This document shows positions 12,916 through 24,868 of a stretch of 64,000 nucleotides of DNA, piece by piece; within the stretch, counting starts at the first letter, position 1, and every line of letters starts with the position of its first letter. The notes below the pieces were generated by a model. The model searched no databases. It was not told the DNA's origin and worked only from the letters and a program-made list of their open reading frames with translations. The translations under genes were made by a program, and so were the position numbers. The DNA is from Anastatus disparis (Eukaryota; Arthropoda; Insecta; Hymenoptera; Eupelmidae), in contig JAFFSR010000015.1 in assembly GCA_017163975.1 (NCBI GenBank), positions 2,052,501 to 2,116,500 on the forward strand, in the 5' to 3' direction.

Positions 12916-13385
12916 CTATTCATTATCAATTTCGACTTCTTCTTCTCCTGGATCTGTAATCGGAGGACAGTTTAAACAATTGTCACCGGAGCATGTTCCA
13001 CATGTCGAGTAACAAAATAATCCTAATTTTCTGCAACTGCAATTAGCACCGCAAGTAGTCTTACAGTTGCAAAAAATCATTCTTAGAAGCTGTTCTGGTG
13101 CAGGATGGTTTAGCATTCTTGTAGGCTGTAAAAAACCATCTTTATGTATCCATCCCCAATTTGTCGGAAGAATATTTTTATTTCCTAACCATATTTGCGT
13201 TTGCAAATATACTCTTTTAAAATGTTCGCATAAAGCATCAACTGTTGGAACTAATGATGACAATTTTACAGCGCTATTTTTAGTTGTAGCCTTAATAAAG
13301 GTCTGGTAACGCATATTTTCTAAATACGTAGATAAATTAACTTTCTCTAATTTATTAATTTGTATATCTTTTGCAGTCCCATATC
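12916..13385 (-). pseudogene. C-terminal remnant of a multicopy cysteine-rich arthropod protein
   Basis: The frame is open from about 13385 to the stop at 12916. The conserved core reads YLQTQIWLGN, then a WGW tripeptide, then an array of cysteines (CNCKTTCGANCSCRKLGLFC followed by more Cys pairs), then an acidic tail EEEVEIDNE. I recall this tail in multicopy, transposon-associated genes of insects. The cysteines suggest metal binding, but the biochemical function is unknown to me. The upstream part of the gene is missing, so this is a remnant even though its frame is intact. Confidence 0.55.
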
Positions 13386-13450
13386 AAATCGGCAAGCTAC
13401 ATAGTCATTCCTTTTCTTCTATCTGAGTTTATACTTATATGATATATATA

Positions 13451-14951
13451 GGGGAGAGTGGGGCGAATTTCCAGATGAGGTAACTTTAAGAATGCTTAAT
13501 AATCTCACACATGAAAATTTTTATCCGGGGTCAGTAAAATAAATAAAAAATATATATAAAAACGAACTTTTTTATACAACTTCTAGTAGATTACTTGATA
13601 AATAAAATTCGTAACAGCCACTTCTTTTTTTCGCAGTGCCTTCCAAAACTTTTGGGTTGTCTAAAAATACATCTCATAATTCTGTGTGAACGAAACGATT
13701 TGTCACGTAATAATAAGATTATAGTACATTAAAAAACAAAAATTTTGACACCTAGTATGACCTGATACGTTAAGTTTAAGCTTAGTACTGACAGTTCAAA
13801 GATTTTTAATCATTTGGGGCAACTTTCCAATACAATGTTAATTAATAGGGATTTTTTGAAAAATCGCTTTTTTATTCATTTTATATCAATATTAATTTAT
13901 TTAATATCCATACGAATATTATAATGTTAATATTATATTTTTGTGATTATTAATGCATTAATGATTAATAAAATAGTCAAAAATTAGAAAAAATTCGTTA
14001 AATAAAAAATTTAATTGTATATTCCAAGTTTAATAGTACAATCGGAAAATAGCCCCAACGCAAAATGTAAAGTTACCCTATACATGGGGCTACTTTCCAA
14101 AAAACAATTTTTTTTCGATCCAAACTATTGTTATGTTAAATGAATAATAAGGAGTCTAGACCATTTTTTTTATTCAGTTTGAAGTCTAAACTTACAAGGA
14201 GAGTGTTTCACCTTCGGGTCACCGTTTTTACTCAAATTTTGGGAATATTTTCTAGATGCAGAAATATGAAGAAAGCCAAAATTTTAGAGGCCAACGCTCA
14301 ATATTTCCCTAGTTACAGGCCATTGAAGAAAATCACTAAAAAAGTTACTAGATTTTCAAACACTTATATTTCCTCAGCATTATTAGCTAGAAGCTTAAAC
14401 CTTCTTTTAAATGAAAGCTGAGCTCAAATCCTTTCGAAATAGTACCTATAGCATCTCAAAATATTATTTTTTCCCAAAGTTAGAGCGTAATATAGATTAG
14501 ACCTGAATTTTTTGTTTGAAACATTAATTAATAATAAAAGCTAAAATTGGGTTCAATCTTCATTATGCTATAACTTTGGGAAAAAATAATATTTTAAGAT
14601 GCTATAGGTACTATTTTGAAAGGATTTGAGCTCAGCTTTCATTTAAAAAAAGGTTTAAGCTTTTAGCTAATAATTCTGAGGAACTATAAGTGTTTGAAAA
14701 TCTAGTAACTTTTTTAATGATTTTCTTCAGTGGCCCGTAACTAGGGAAATATTCAGCGTTGGCCTCTAAAATTTTGGCTTTCTTCATATCTTTGCATCCA
14801 GAAAACATTTCCAAAATTCGAGCAAAAACGGTGACCTGAAGGTGAAACACTCTCCTTGTTAGTGTTAATACTTTGGTAGAGTCAATTATTTCACTACCGG
14901 AGAAGAAATCTTCTCTTAAAAAAACGCCTGGAATTTAGCCCCACCTTCCCC
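13451..14951. mobile_element. TA-flanked MITE with GGGG termini
   Basis: The inverted ends GGGGAGAGTGGGGC and GCCCCACCTTCCCC are each flanked by TA. This TIR style is shared with the 40294-40522 element. TA duplications fit the Tc1/mariner superfamily. Without the nested 664-bp element it would be about 835 bp. It is non-coding. Confidence 0.7.
14195..14858. mobile_element. PIF/Harbinger-like palindromic MITE, copy 1 (664 bp)
   Basis: The inverted termini CAAGGAGAGTGTTTCACCTT are flanked by TTA (14192-14194 and 14859-14861). The whole element is a near-palindrome. A second copy of the same length lies at 51707-52370 inside the Polinton, flanked by TAA. A 3-bp TWA duplication is typical of PIF/Harbinger. 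The open frames on both strands are reflections of the palindrome, not genes. Confidence 0.75.
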
Positions 14952-16140
14952 TATATATATATATATATATGTCCACTTACAAAATATACATATAGGAACT
15001 GAAAAGAATAGAAGCTATATACCGTACGGATTCAAAGAAACTGTAAAATATTTATATGTACGTATCTAAAATACTCGAAAATAAACGAATTTATGGGCTC
15101 CGAAAATTTTACCGAAAAAGTACAATTGGTTTTTTTATGATAACTCCGCTAATTTTTAAGCTTTTTAATTGTTCCAAAATGGATTTTGTAGGTAATTGTA
15201 TCATCTTTAAGTCATGTAAATATCAATTTTTAGAAAGATTTATTTTTTGAGATTTTTTAGTTTGAAGGGCCAAAAATAGGTGGTACTTGGCTCTGATTAC
15301 AGAATTCTAACACTGATATCTTAGTTGATTTTTATCGGACAAAAATAAAAAAAAGCAAAATATTTATAAAAAAAAGCTATATTTTTTAACTTCAGTACTT
15401 TTTACATACATCTGTTAATTATTGAGATATTTTAAAAAAAGGATGAATTTTTGAAAAATAAAAAAATTTTTTTTTTTATATAAACTTGATTTTTTTAAAA
15501 AATAAGCATCCTAAATTGCTGAAACTTCTAGAACACATAGTTGGTACCTAAATAAAATAAACCCTAAAAGGATTTCTTTATATTTCAAAACCTGTCTTAA
15601 TGACAGTGGTTTTAATATTGAAATTTTATTGTCAAACTATGTAAAATAATTTTATTTTCCTTGTAACTCCTTTAATTTTTATACTATTGACTCAAAACAT
15701 AATTGATTCAAAAGATAATCTCAATACCTTCAAAAAATATTATATACATTTTTCTCAAAAAGTATGCCATTTTCCTGTTATTTAACGTTGAATATTGCTC
15801 TTGAAGTTTTAAGCGTAACAGTATTAATATTTAATAATTTATAATTCCTTATGTATTGTATATAAAATAATGATTGAAAATGGAATCGTTTTGTTTTTTT
15901 ACAAGCTTTATTTTTATTTTTTATGAGTTTTTTGATAAAATTAAAGCTTTTCAAGTTATTTCATGAAAAACCGTCAGAAAACATGCTTTTTTACACTAAA
16001 AATCTATGTTTTCAATCACCTATAGCTCGAAAAGTATTCATTTAACAAAAAAACTCACTGAAAACTTTTTGCTTTAAATTGATTTTTACATCGAATTATA
16101 TGTTTTTTTTTCTCACCGCCCCTGAGAAGGGGCGGCTCCC
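14952..16140. other. Interior of the TIR element, no gene seen
   Basis: AT-rich sequence with a (TA)n run at 14953-14970. A 64-codon open frame at 15056-15250 shows no features. A small GC-rich palindrome (CCGCCCCTGAGAAGGGGCGG area) lies near 16115-16140. Confidence 0.4.
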
Positions 16141-17292
16141 GCCCCCTGAGCAAAAGCGCACATCGGCATTATATAACTTTTGTTTTTTGGACTATTCTTT
16201 ACCTACTGACAAATTTTCATGTTAATCCATCCTAACCGACAAAATTTCCAGCTGAAATGCTTCAATGACTGGACTATATGTAATCAATTCGCTATTGTCT
16301 GAAAAAAATAAGCTTTTAAAAACTAATTTTCTTAGAGTGCTTACAATTTTAGAAAATTTGAAAGATTTTAGAAAAAATTTCGATTTTTTATTTCTTATTT
16401 TTTTTTATTTTACATAAAGTACTTGATAGATTTGTTCTAAAATATGCAGGAAAATCATTTGCAACTGTCAAAAGAAGGTAAATTTTCAAAAATTAATTTT
16501 TATAGGGTAGTTTTAATTTTAGAGCATTTTTAAAATTTTGAAAAAGAAATTTTGAAAACAAAATGTTATTTATTTAGCCAATTAGATCTCGAAAATTACT
16601 TGATGGATTTGCTTCAAATTTTGCATACTATGTTTTTGTATGAGTAGACGGAAAGCTATCGAAAATTGGTATTCATAATGTAGTTTTTTTATAGAGCCAA
16701 AAAATTTTTCGATTTTTTATTTATTTTGTATTTTACGTAAATTACTTGATGAATTTGCTTTGAAATTTGCATGGGATTTATTTGCAACTGCGAAAAGAAG
16801 GATTATTTTGAAAAGCCGATTTCCTCAGCATAGTTTTAATTTTAAAAAATTTTTTAATTTTTTTTTCAAATTTTTATTTTTTATTTTTTTTCCATTTTAC
16901 GTTAACTACTCGATAGATTTGCTCTAAATTTCGCATACAAGTTATTTACTGCTGTCTTTATAAACAAGCTTTAAAAAAATAATTTTTTTAGGGTAGTTCT
17001 TTGATCACTTCTTTTGATTTCTGATTTAAAGCTTTCACTAACTCTTTTCTTACATCCTCACTTCCTCGTTGTCCTTTTTTTTCAGATTGATCCTCATTTT
17101 TACCCTATTTTCATCCACCCTTGTCTCTCTCTTCCTATTTACTAATCACTCACTCACATTCACTAATTTTCTTTGAATAGAAATTGTATTTCATATTAAA
17201 ATCACATTTAAAAAAATAAAATCAAATTACTTCAACTCAATGAGCTCTATGAGAAAGCATTGCGCTAAAGCACTTGGCAGCATTTTTGTTTA

Positions 17293-20200
17293 AAGGATAA
17301 TATGAAATGTGTACTAAGAGAATGTAAATAATAACCAATTAGAGATAGTATTGATTCAAATGTGATTTTTTTGATAGAAGAAGATTTATGTGAAGAAATG
17401 ACTTACGATGTTTGGGAAAAATCAGATTTACTGAATAAAACAAGCACAATTGAAGATTTTTTAATTGAATTAAGAGAGCACGCTCTCACTGTAAGTACTC
17501 ATAAAATAGTTGAAGAAATTCAACTTGTTGCAATTCAAGAGGTTAAACTTTTACCAAAAAAAAGTTAATCTTAATTAGTTATTCATGTTGATTTTGCAGA
17601 AAATTGGACAATCCTACTTCAAAATGAAATTCAAAGCTACCATTGGAGTAAAAATCAATTATCAATATTCACATTAGTATGCTATTTTAGAAATGATAAA
17701 ACAGTCAGTTGTGTCATAGTCTCTGACGATATTAAATCCCACACAGCATGTAAGCTTCCTGGAAGCTTCCTGGAAGCTTCCCGGAAGATGTGGAAGAAAG
17801 GTTGGAAGCTTTCAAGAAGTTTCCAGTGGAAACTTCCCGGAAGATGGATATGTCCTCGATCAGGAGTCTTCCGTAAGTCTTTCATGGAATATTTCAGTGA
17901 AAGCTCACTGGAAGCCTCCGTAAGTCCTTCATGAAATATTTCAGTGGAAGCTTACTGGAAGCTTCCGTGAATTATACATGGAATATTTCAATAGAAGCTT
18001 ACCGACAGCTTCCCTAAATTATTCATAAAACATTTCAGTGAAAACTTACTGGAAGCCTCCGTAAATCTTTCATGGAATATTTCAGTGAAAGCTTACTCGA
18101 AGCTTCCGTACATCATTTCTGAAATATTTCAGTGAAAGCTTCCATGAAGCTTCGGTAAGTTTTTCGTTGAAAATTTCAGTGGAATATTACCGGAAGCTTC
18201 CTACAAGAAAACGTGAAAGATTTAATTCACTGCAGAAAAAACATTGGAAGCTTCCAGGAAGTTTACCGGAAGCTTCCGTAAACTTTTCATGGAATATTTC
18301 AGTAAAGGTTACTGGAAGCATCCGTGAATTATTGATGAAATATTTCAGTGAAATATTAAATAAGTGATGAACTAATATTTCTTTGAAATATTTCAGTTTA
18401 TGAATATTAAATAATTCATTGAAATATTTCTGTAATATTGTTGGAACACTTCATGTTTTATTTCAAAAAAATTTTTGAATCCGACACTGAAATATTCAAG
18501 TAAGTTATTACATTATTTCTTGAAATGTTTCAAATTAATATTTCTCAAATCTTTCAAGAAACATGTCATGAAATATTCCTGTTATATTTGAAAAATATTT
18601 CATGAAGTATTTGAAAAAATGTTTGAACATAACACTGAAATATTGAAGAAATATTACTGCACCATTTCTTAAAATATTTTAAATCAATACTGCGCAAATT
18701 TTTTAAGAAATATTTCATGAAATATTTCTGTAATATTCCAGAAATATTTCATGAAGTATTCCCAAAAATTTATGAATATAACAGTGAAATATTAGAGAAA
18801 TATTGTCTAAATATTTGTAGTTATCTTGCGTGCGTAGCAATTCTTCCATCTTGTCAGCAGGTGGCTACTTGATTATATTTTCATGTGATCATAATGCGGT
18901 TGACAAACTCTCGCAAGTGGTGGGACGTTCTCTCGTTTAGTATATAAAACCGAAAATTCTTGATACAAATAAATAAGCGCTTAAATTCTGAATAACAAAT
19001 AAATATAGAGGTATCTAATATGGTTTGAGATGCAACTCTTACAAAATCAAAAATAATATCTGATAGAATCTTTCACCAACATTATTTTGGATATATTTTA
19101 AGCATGATTTTAGAAATATTTCAGAAACATTTCTTGAAAGATTCATAATCTTTTATGAATCCTTTAATAAAATATTTCTGCAATCTTTCAACAATATTAC
19201 GAATTAATATTTCATGAAAGATTTTAGAAATATTTCAGAAACATTTCGTGGAAGATTCATATTCTTCCATGAATCTTTCGATCAAATGTTGCTGCAATCT
19301 TTCAACAATATTACAAATTAATATTTCACAAAATCATGAAAGAATGTTACAGAAACATTACATGAAATATTTCAAACCAATCTTCTAGGCGGACATATCA
19401 ATATTTCAGAAACATTTCATATCAATTTTTCTGTTTTATTCCGAATCTTTTAATAAAATATTTCAGAAATATTTCAGAATTATTTCATGCTATGTGGGAA
19501 GTTATATAAAAAAGGACGTCATTGTTATTATAAAATGGCGTCATTTTTCGTTAACATTTAACATACTAAACGACGTCATTTTTTGTCCTAATCCCTAACA
19601 TACTAAATGACGTTATTTAAAACGCCTTTTGATGTGTCAAGTAACGTATTGGGAAAATATCGTCATTAGATATAATAAGAAATTTGATAGGAAAAGGACT
19701 TGTTTTTTGTTATTGCAATAAAGTCATTTTCTTTAAAAAAAATACCTCATTTTTATAACAATTATCTCATTTTTATAAAAATGTCTTTTTGGTATAGCTA
19801 TAGCGTCATTAAAATTTTTTTTATTAACTTACAAACGAGGATAAGCCATATTGATGAGTGCTGGTGTAGTGTCCGTTTTACATTCATTCAAAATAATAAT
19901 TTCTGATTCATTAGTCTACTGATGGGATCTTCCATCAAATGTTTACGAAAGCTTCCTGAAGCCTTCGGCCCAAATGTTTCAGTCAAAAATTGCCAACATT
20001 TAGCTGCAAGGTAAATGCAGTCTTCCTTAGAGCTTCCTTGGGTCTTTCCCTGCAATAATTCATCAATCTTCCAACAGAATCTTCATTGCAAGGTTTACGG
20101 AAGCTTCCAGGATACTCGAACCGAAATATTTCAGTGAAAATCTTCAATATTTCGCTGAAAGGTAAACAAAGTCTTCCATTCAAGCTTCCATGAAATCTTT

Positions 20201-21800
20201 CGGTGCAATGATTCATCAATCATCCAATGAAATCTTCCTTGGAAGGATTACGGAAGCTTTCAGGAGCCTTCCACTGGAATGTTTCAATGACGATTTCCAA
20301 TATTTCGCTAAAAGGTAAACGAAGTCTACCATTCAAGCTTCCATGAAATCTTTCAGTGCAATGATTCATCAATCTTCCAACGGAATCTTCCTTGAAAGGT
20401 TTAAGGAATCTTCCAGGAGACTGAAATCGGAATATTCCAGTGAGAATTCCGAACATTACCCCGAAAGGAAAACGGAGTCTTCTATAAAGCTTCCATGAAA
20501 TCTTTCGGTGCAATGATCCATCAATCTTCCAACGGAATCTTCCTTGGAAGGTTTACGGAAGCTTTCAGGAGCCTTCCACTGGAATGTTTCAATGAGAATT
20601 TCCAATATTTTGCTAGAAGGTAAACGGAGTCTTCTATTCAAGCTTCCATGAAATCTTCCGGTGCAATGTTTAATCAATCTCCCACGGGAATCTTCCTTGG
20701 AAGGTTTACGGAAGCTTGCAGGAGCCTTCCACTGGAATATTTCAATGACAATTTCCAATATTTCGCTGAAAGGTAAACGGAGTCTTCCATTTAAGCTTCC
20801 ATGAAATCTTTGAGTGCAATGATTAATCAATCTTCCAACGGAATCTTCCTTGCAAGGTTTATGGAAGCTTCCAGGATACTCGAACCGGAATATTTCAGTG
20901 AAAATCTCCAATATTTCGCTGAAAGGTAAACGGAGTCTTCTATAAAGCTTCCATGAAATCTTTCGGTGCAATGATTCATCAATCTTCCAACGGAATCTTC
21001 CTTAGAAGGTTTACGGAATCTTCCAGGAGACTTAAGTCGGAATATTCCAGTGAAAATTCTTAACATTTCCTCGAAAGAAAAACGAAGTCTTCTATAAAGC
21101 TTCCATGAAATCTTTCGGTGCAATGATTCATCAATCTTATAACGAAATCTTCCTTGGAAGGTTTACGGAGGCTTCCAGGGGTTCTTCGTAGGAAGTTTCC
21201 TTTGCAATATTTCAGGAATATTTCTGTTTTCTTCCATAAAGCTTCCATACATATTTTAATGAAATATTCCATTGGAATATTTCGGAATATTCCAATGATA
21301 TCTTTCATGCTGTGTGGGACATGATTCGTCTCATGCCCTAATAGCTATGAATTCAATTATTAACATCTAAAAAAAACACATTTTGCAAGAGCTTGATGAA
21401 ATCATAACTATTTCTGACGGCGCTGCAAGTCATTTCAAAAACAGATATCAATTCTCGAAACTTCAAAACTAAAAAATAAGCAGAAAATGGCTTTTTTTCT
21501 GCAACAGATCATTGTAAAGGCACTTGTAACAAAATTGAGGGCTTAGTCAAACATTATACTACTATACATAATCTGTCCAAGAAGGTTGCTGATTAGATTA
21601 GAAATGCTGAAGATTTCGCCACTCAATTATCAAAGTATACTCCATCGATTAACATTCTTGTTATCCGTAAGAATGAATTAGAAGTTTTTTTACAAGAAAA
21701 AAAAAGTGCAAAAGAAATTAAAGGTATCTAAAAAATTCACTGTTGGAAGAGTGAACGAAACCAAGCCTACTCTGCTAGAACGTCGAGACATAAGTGACAA
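17293..21800 (+). pseudogene. DFAEN-type putative transposase, C-terminal part, broken
   Basis: The gene resumes after the foldback element. The region 17362-17568 is open (a stretch with IEDFLIELREHALTVSTHK), followed by the first signature HVDFAENW at about 17584-17600 and VSDDIK at 17720-17736. A 3.58-kb element then intervenes (17737-21319). Coding continues in the same frame with HDSSHALIA, SDGAASHFKNR (about 21412-21445) and a degenerate third block at about 21497-21560, where the usual HGKG reads HCKG. In-frame stops occur downstream. The Asp-rich blocks look like the acidic residues of a DDE/RNase H-fold nuclease; that is inference. Confidence 0.6.
17737..21319. mobile_element. Tandem-repeat-armed TIR element without target duplication (3.58 kb)
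   Basis: The termini TCCCACACAGCATG and CATGCTGTGTGGGA are perfect inverted repeats. The left arm (17750-18370) is an array of about 48-bp units rich in GGAAGCTTCC. The right arm (19925-21310) holds about nine units of about 153 bp. The AT-rich centre is made of ATATTTCA-type repeats. A third terminus-like motif at about 19482-19495 (CATGCTATGTGGGA) suggests a composite of two copies. Taking the element out joins codons AAA and CAT of the host gene exactly, with no duplicated bases. No transposase is encoded. Confidence 0.75.
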
Positions 21801-22382
21801 AAAGTAAATTAAAACGTTTTATTCAAATTTGGACTATTTTTGTTCAAAATGGTTATGAATTCATTTTTTTTTTTGTAAATTCGTTGTTCATTAAAAATGT
21901 TTCTATTAAAAAATTTACCATTTTACAAATTGAAAATTTTAATAAATAACATAAATAAAATTGTTTCAACAAAATCCAAAAAAAAGGATAACTCATGTAT
22001 TCTTTAATCTAAATATCAGTTTTTATTTTATTTCAACATTTTTTAAAACTTAAAATCGTCATAGCTTCGGTTCTAATTGATAAAAAAATTTGATCGAGGG
22101 TTTGTTTTAAAGATTTTTGTTAATATTTTTGATAAATTTATAAATAAAAGCATAAACGAATTGTAAAAAGTCGTAATAGTTGGAAAAATGGCATAATACG
22201 CCATGGTATCAATGCTTTAAAATGAAAAATATAAAAAAAAACTATTAAAATGTTAAAAAAAATAAGGCAAAATCGCATATTCTCATTTATCTTGAATGTT
22301 AGTATTTTCATGTATAAAAACATGTGAAAATTTCGAAAAAATAAAATATAGTTTTTAAGGAAATTGCGTTTGAAAAAAACCG

Positions 22383-22816
22383 CTAGGATCTGCAATAGGA
22401 AGTTCAATGACCTTGCTAAAACCTGAAGTAAGTGATGGCCTCGCTGGCCATACTTTTACGATATAGTGTTTTGCTCTATTTCAACTGTTAACCATGCATA
22501 AATAGCATGCGTATTTGGTAAAACCTAATTGTTGATCCAATATCTCGGACAATGTTTTTGGATCTCCGCAAATGAATCAAGTATGATACTTACTATACTT
22601 TATTTTTTTAAGGACCATTTTGATGTAACAGTATTTCTGAGGCGTTAAAGAAAAAGGACATAAATAACATTTTTTTGGAAATAAAGATAATATCATTTTT
22701 ATACTTTTTAGATGTTATTCTAACCGTTTGAAAACGATTTAATTACTTACTATTGGCTTTACCGAGGCTTGATTTTAAATAAAATAAAAGAACTATAATT
22801 TATTGAAGCTACTTAG
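22383..22816. other. Non-coding stretch, one weak exon-like patch
   Basis: A short open stretch at about 22383-22428 ends in GAAGTAAGTG, which resembles a splice donor, but I cannot assign a family. The rest shows nothing recognisable. Confidence 0.3.
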
Positions 22817-22821
22817 TCTCA

Positions 22822-23059
22822 CCAACGAAGATAGACGCTTATAGAAGCGTACTTTAAATGGGCGGACAGGCGCTCAAAATCTAAAGCTTATGTCCTCCAG
22901 CCACGTGGTGGCGCTACTAAAATGACATGTATTTCTATATCTATATGTACTGATTTTTTCATATTTATAGATATACACGTAATGTTAAAGTGTCCTCCAA
23001 AAGCTGGGCCGCCTAAGTTAACCCAGAAGTACTTTTATATAAGCCTCTATATTCGTTGG
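22822..23059. mobile_element. 238-bp MITE with 5-bp duplication
   Basis: The inverted ends CCAACGAAGATAGACGCTTAT and the complement at 23025-23059 are flanked by the direct repeat TCTCA (22817-22821 and 23060-23064). It is non-coding. The superfamily is uncertain. Confidence 0.7.
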
Positions 23060-23086
23060 TCTCACTCACACTAAATACGATAATTG

Positions 23087-23483
23087 TAACACCCAACCAG
23101 AAAAGTATTACGCAATATCGCAAGTCGTAACGCTCTTTACCGGATGCCGGCGACAGAAGGAATGATGCAATGGCATTCCTTCTTGTCTCTGCTCAGCTTC
23201 ATCTCTCGTGTTGTACGCTGCACGCGCCGCAAGAGAGAGACAAACGATCCTAAACGGACCCAAGCTCAGCTACTCGATTCAAGCTGCTTGCTATCTATAT
23301 GAGTGCACAGTATAGGTGCTATGGGTATTCACACGTGTGTGCCAACGAATTCGAGTTATAGCTTTAAATATTTGACTTGCGTGGTCTGCTTTCCGTCTTG
23401 CCAGAAGTTAGATGCTCTCTTCTGTCGTCTATATGCGCTACAAATATACACTTAAGTAATATGGCCAATCTGCCATGTTACAA
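23087..23483. mobile_element. Possible solo LTR
   Basis: This segment of about 400 bp begins TGTAACACCC and ends TGTTACA, and is noticeably richer in GC than its surroundings, as LTRs often are. The start resembles BEL/Pao-type LTRs. The flanks (ATAAT and ATCTT) do not form a clean duplication, so this is tentative. Confidence 0.35.
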
Positions 23484-24868
23484 TCTTTTATTCTCTTTTA
23501 TCAGAGGTGAAATTGTAGTTATATGATTTTTTACATTGATGTACTCATGGGTGCGGACTTTAAAATAGCGCTATTTTTTATTATAACGTTTACCATGAAC
23601 AAAGAACTCCATCTTTAATATTTTCTTCAACTTTTGAAAAATTACTAAAAGTTTTCAAAATATTACGATTTTAAGATTTCGTTTTGAATATACTGATTTC
23701 ATAGCAGATTGAAATCGATTCAAAATTGGGTGCTTCAATGATTTCAAGAGTTATTAACCCCTTGCGCAATCTGCTAATGAGTCTCGTTTGGTCACAAAAA
23801 TTCGATTGGTTGTGGAATCCATTAATGCTCTCTTAATATCTTGGAGAATACACGCACACGTGGTGCCCAATTCATAAGTTCCATGGATAGGTGACTACGT
23901 TCGAATTGTGTCCGCTATATGCAATCCCTGTTTTAAAAAATCAGGTGATTTATCATGCCAAAACATCATGTAACGATTTTTTTGGTTTCAAACCACGCTT
24001 AGTCAATTCAAAACAATTCTTGAAAATTTTTGAAAATTTTGAACTTAGAAAATTTAGTAGATAGTTTGGTCTTAGAAAAAATTTTGACTAGATTACAAAA
24101 AAATTTCCAAGTGCAAAAATTTTCAAAAATAGTTTTGAATCCACTAAGCATTGTTTGGAACGTGTAAAAACAAAAAATATCGTCACATGATGTTTTGGTA
24201 TGATAAATCACCTGAGATATCAGGTGATTTGTCACCTGATTATTTTCACCAGGGATGTACATAAACCGCCTAGAACTTTATCTTTATCAGATGATGATCA
24301 AATAATTGTGGAGAGAATGCTTTTTTAAGCAAAAAAAAACAATCCTCTACAAAAACTTATAGAAGAAAAATGCTGAACGCGTAAAAGGTTTATACGGGAG
24401 AGAATTCAGCAATTCTCTCTTCAATATTTTCCTCGTCTTACGGCAGCTGACCTCCAAAGAATTACTATAGGTGTTTACCAAATTAAGCAAGCATCATCGT
24501 ATGCAAGGGAGCATTTAAACAAAGATGGTAATTACACTTTATATATACACAAGCAGGACAGACATTTTTGAGGGTAAAGCTTCAACCACGACACGTAACT
24601 TCTTAATAGTACCAACTTTGAATACGATATGAAAAAAATAGTTTTGATCCAATTAAAGGTTGGTACGGTCAATGTAAAAATGAATTGTTGGCTGCTGTGC
24701 ACACGTAACTTCTGTTCTCTGGTACTTGGGGTACTACAGACACCAAACATTAGAACCCCAGTATCACAGCGACAAATGCCATCAACATGTGATGGATACT
24801 AACTTCACCGGAAGTGAAGATGGCGGGTCAGAAGAAGAAGAAGAAGAAAAAGTAGAAGGCGAATAATA
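23484..24868 (+). pseudogene. DDE_Tnp_4-like transposase with SWIM-type zinc finger, broken
   Basis: From about 23755 the frame reads SANESRLVTKIRLVVES and, after one stop, WIGDYVRIVSAICN, the C-terminal part of the DDE_Tnp_4 transposase domain found in PIF/Harbinger- and IS5-like families. After a nested MITE (23926-24254) it continues with DDDQIIVERMLF and FPRLTAADLQRITIGVYQIK. A degenerate Cys/His cluster follows (about 24655-24710), like the C-x-C...C-x-H of SWIM fingers. An acidic tail SEEEEEEKVEGE ends near 24865. Several stops and frameshifts show it is dead. The N-terminal half is absent or unrecognisable before 23700. Confidence 0.6.
23926..24254. mobile_element. 329-bp palindromic MITE (CCCTG termini)
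   Basis: The ends CCCTG and CAGGG are flanked by AT on both sides. The arms share TCAGGTGATTT and AAAACATCATGT blocks. It interrupts the DDE/SWIM gene remnant right after codons for AICN. A related end sequence is at 30225-30345. Confidence 0.65.

Larger units (their letters stand above)
12069..16274. mobile_element. TIR element with TA duplication nested in the foldback arm
   Basis: The inverted ends GTCCAGTCATTG and CAATGACTGGAC, flanked by TA on both sides, interrupt one unit of the foldback array. When the element is ignored the unit reads on normally (CCAAAAATTTTAT joined to a GTAATCAATTCGCTA-type segment). The inverted repeats continue inward with CTGGAAATT and a CAAAAGTTATAT block, about 150-200 bp in all. 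It contains tandem repeats, a cysteine-rich gene remnant and a nested MITE. Confidence 0.7.
8352..17287. mobile_element. Repeat-armed foldback element (about 8.9 kb with its inserts)
   Basis: The inverted termini begin AAAAATGCTGCC and share about 75 bp, including CATAGAGCTCATTGAGTT. Each arm is an array of diverged units of about 160-175 bp (phrases such as GTAGTTTACGTAAAAT on the left and ATTTTACGTAAACTACTCG-like on the right), oriented head to head around a central hairpin near 10815-11095. This design resembles foldback (FB-like) elements. No transposase is encoded. No target duplication is evident. It splits the DFAEN-type gene between 8351 and 17288. Confidence 0.7.
6435..22382 (+). mobile_element. 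Large decayed DNA transposon carrying a DFAEN-type gene
   Basis: Inverted repeats at about 6435-6775 and 22047-22382 (about 340 bp, diverged; shared blocks include TTCTAATTGATAAAA and CATTGATAC/GTATCAATG) enclose gene fragments at 7000-8350 and 17300-21800. These read as one gene once the nested insertions are set aside. The outer boundaries are approximate and no target duplication was identified. Two large insertions account for about 12.5 kb of the 16 kb. The fragments belong to the same superfamily as the gene at 56.6-63.5 kb. Confidence 0.6.

Noticed and set aside
13067..13309. Plus-strand open frame opposite the cysteine-rich remnant
   Set aside because: It is the antisense of a recognisable conserved minus-strand segment.
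14140..14850. Two similar proteins encoded on opposite strands
   Set aside because: They mirror each other because the 664-bp MITE is a palindrome.
17750..18370. CRISPR-like array
   Set aside because: The units are contiguous and diverged without unique spacers, and the window is eukaryotic.
19983..21308. Series of minus-strand protein-coding genes
   Set aside because: They are frames through 153-bp tandem units of a transposon arm; I report the repeat, not genes.
22138..22407. Minus-strand 89-codon hydrophobic frame
   Set aside because: It lies in the right inverted repeat of the large transposon, and the left repeat does not preserve the frame.
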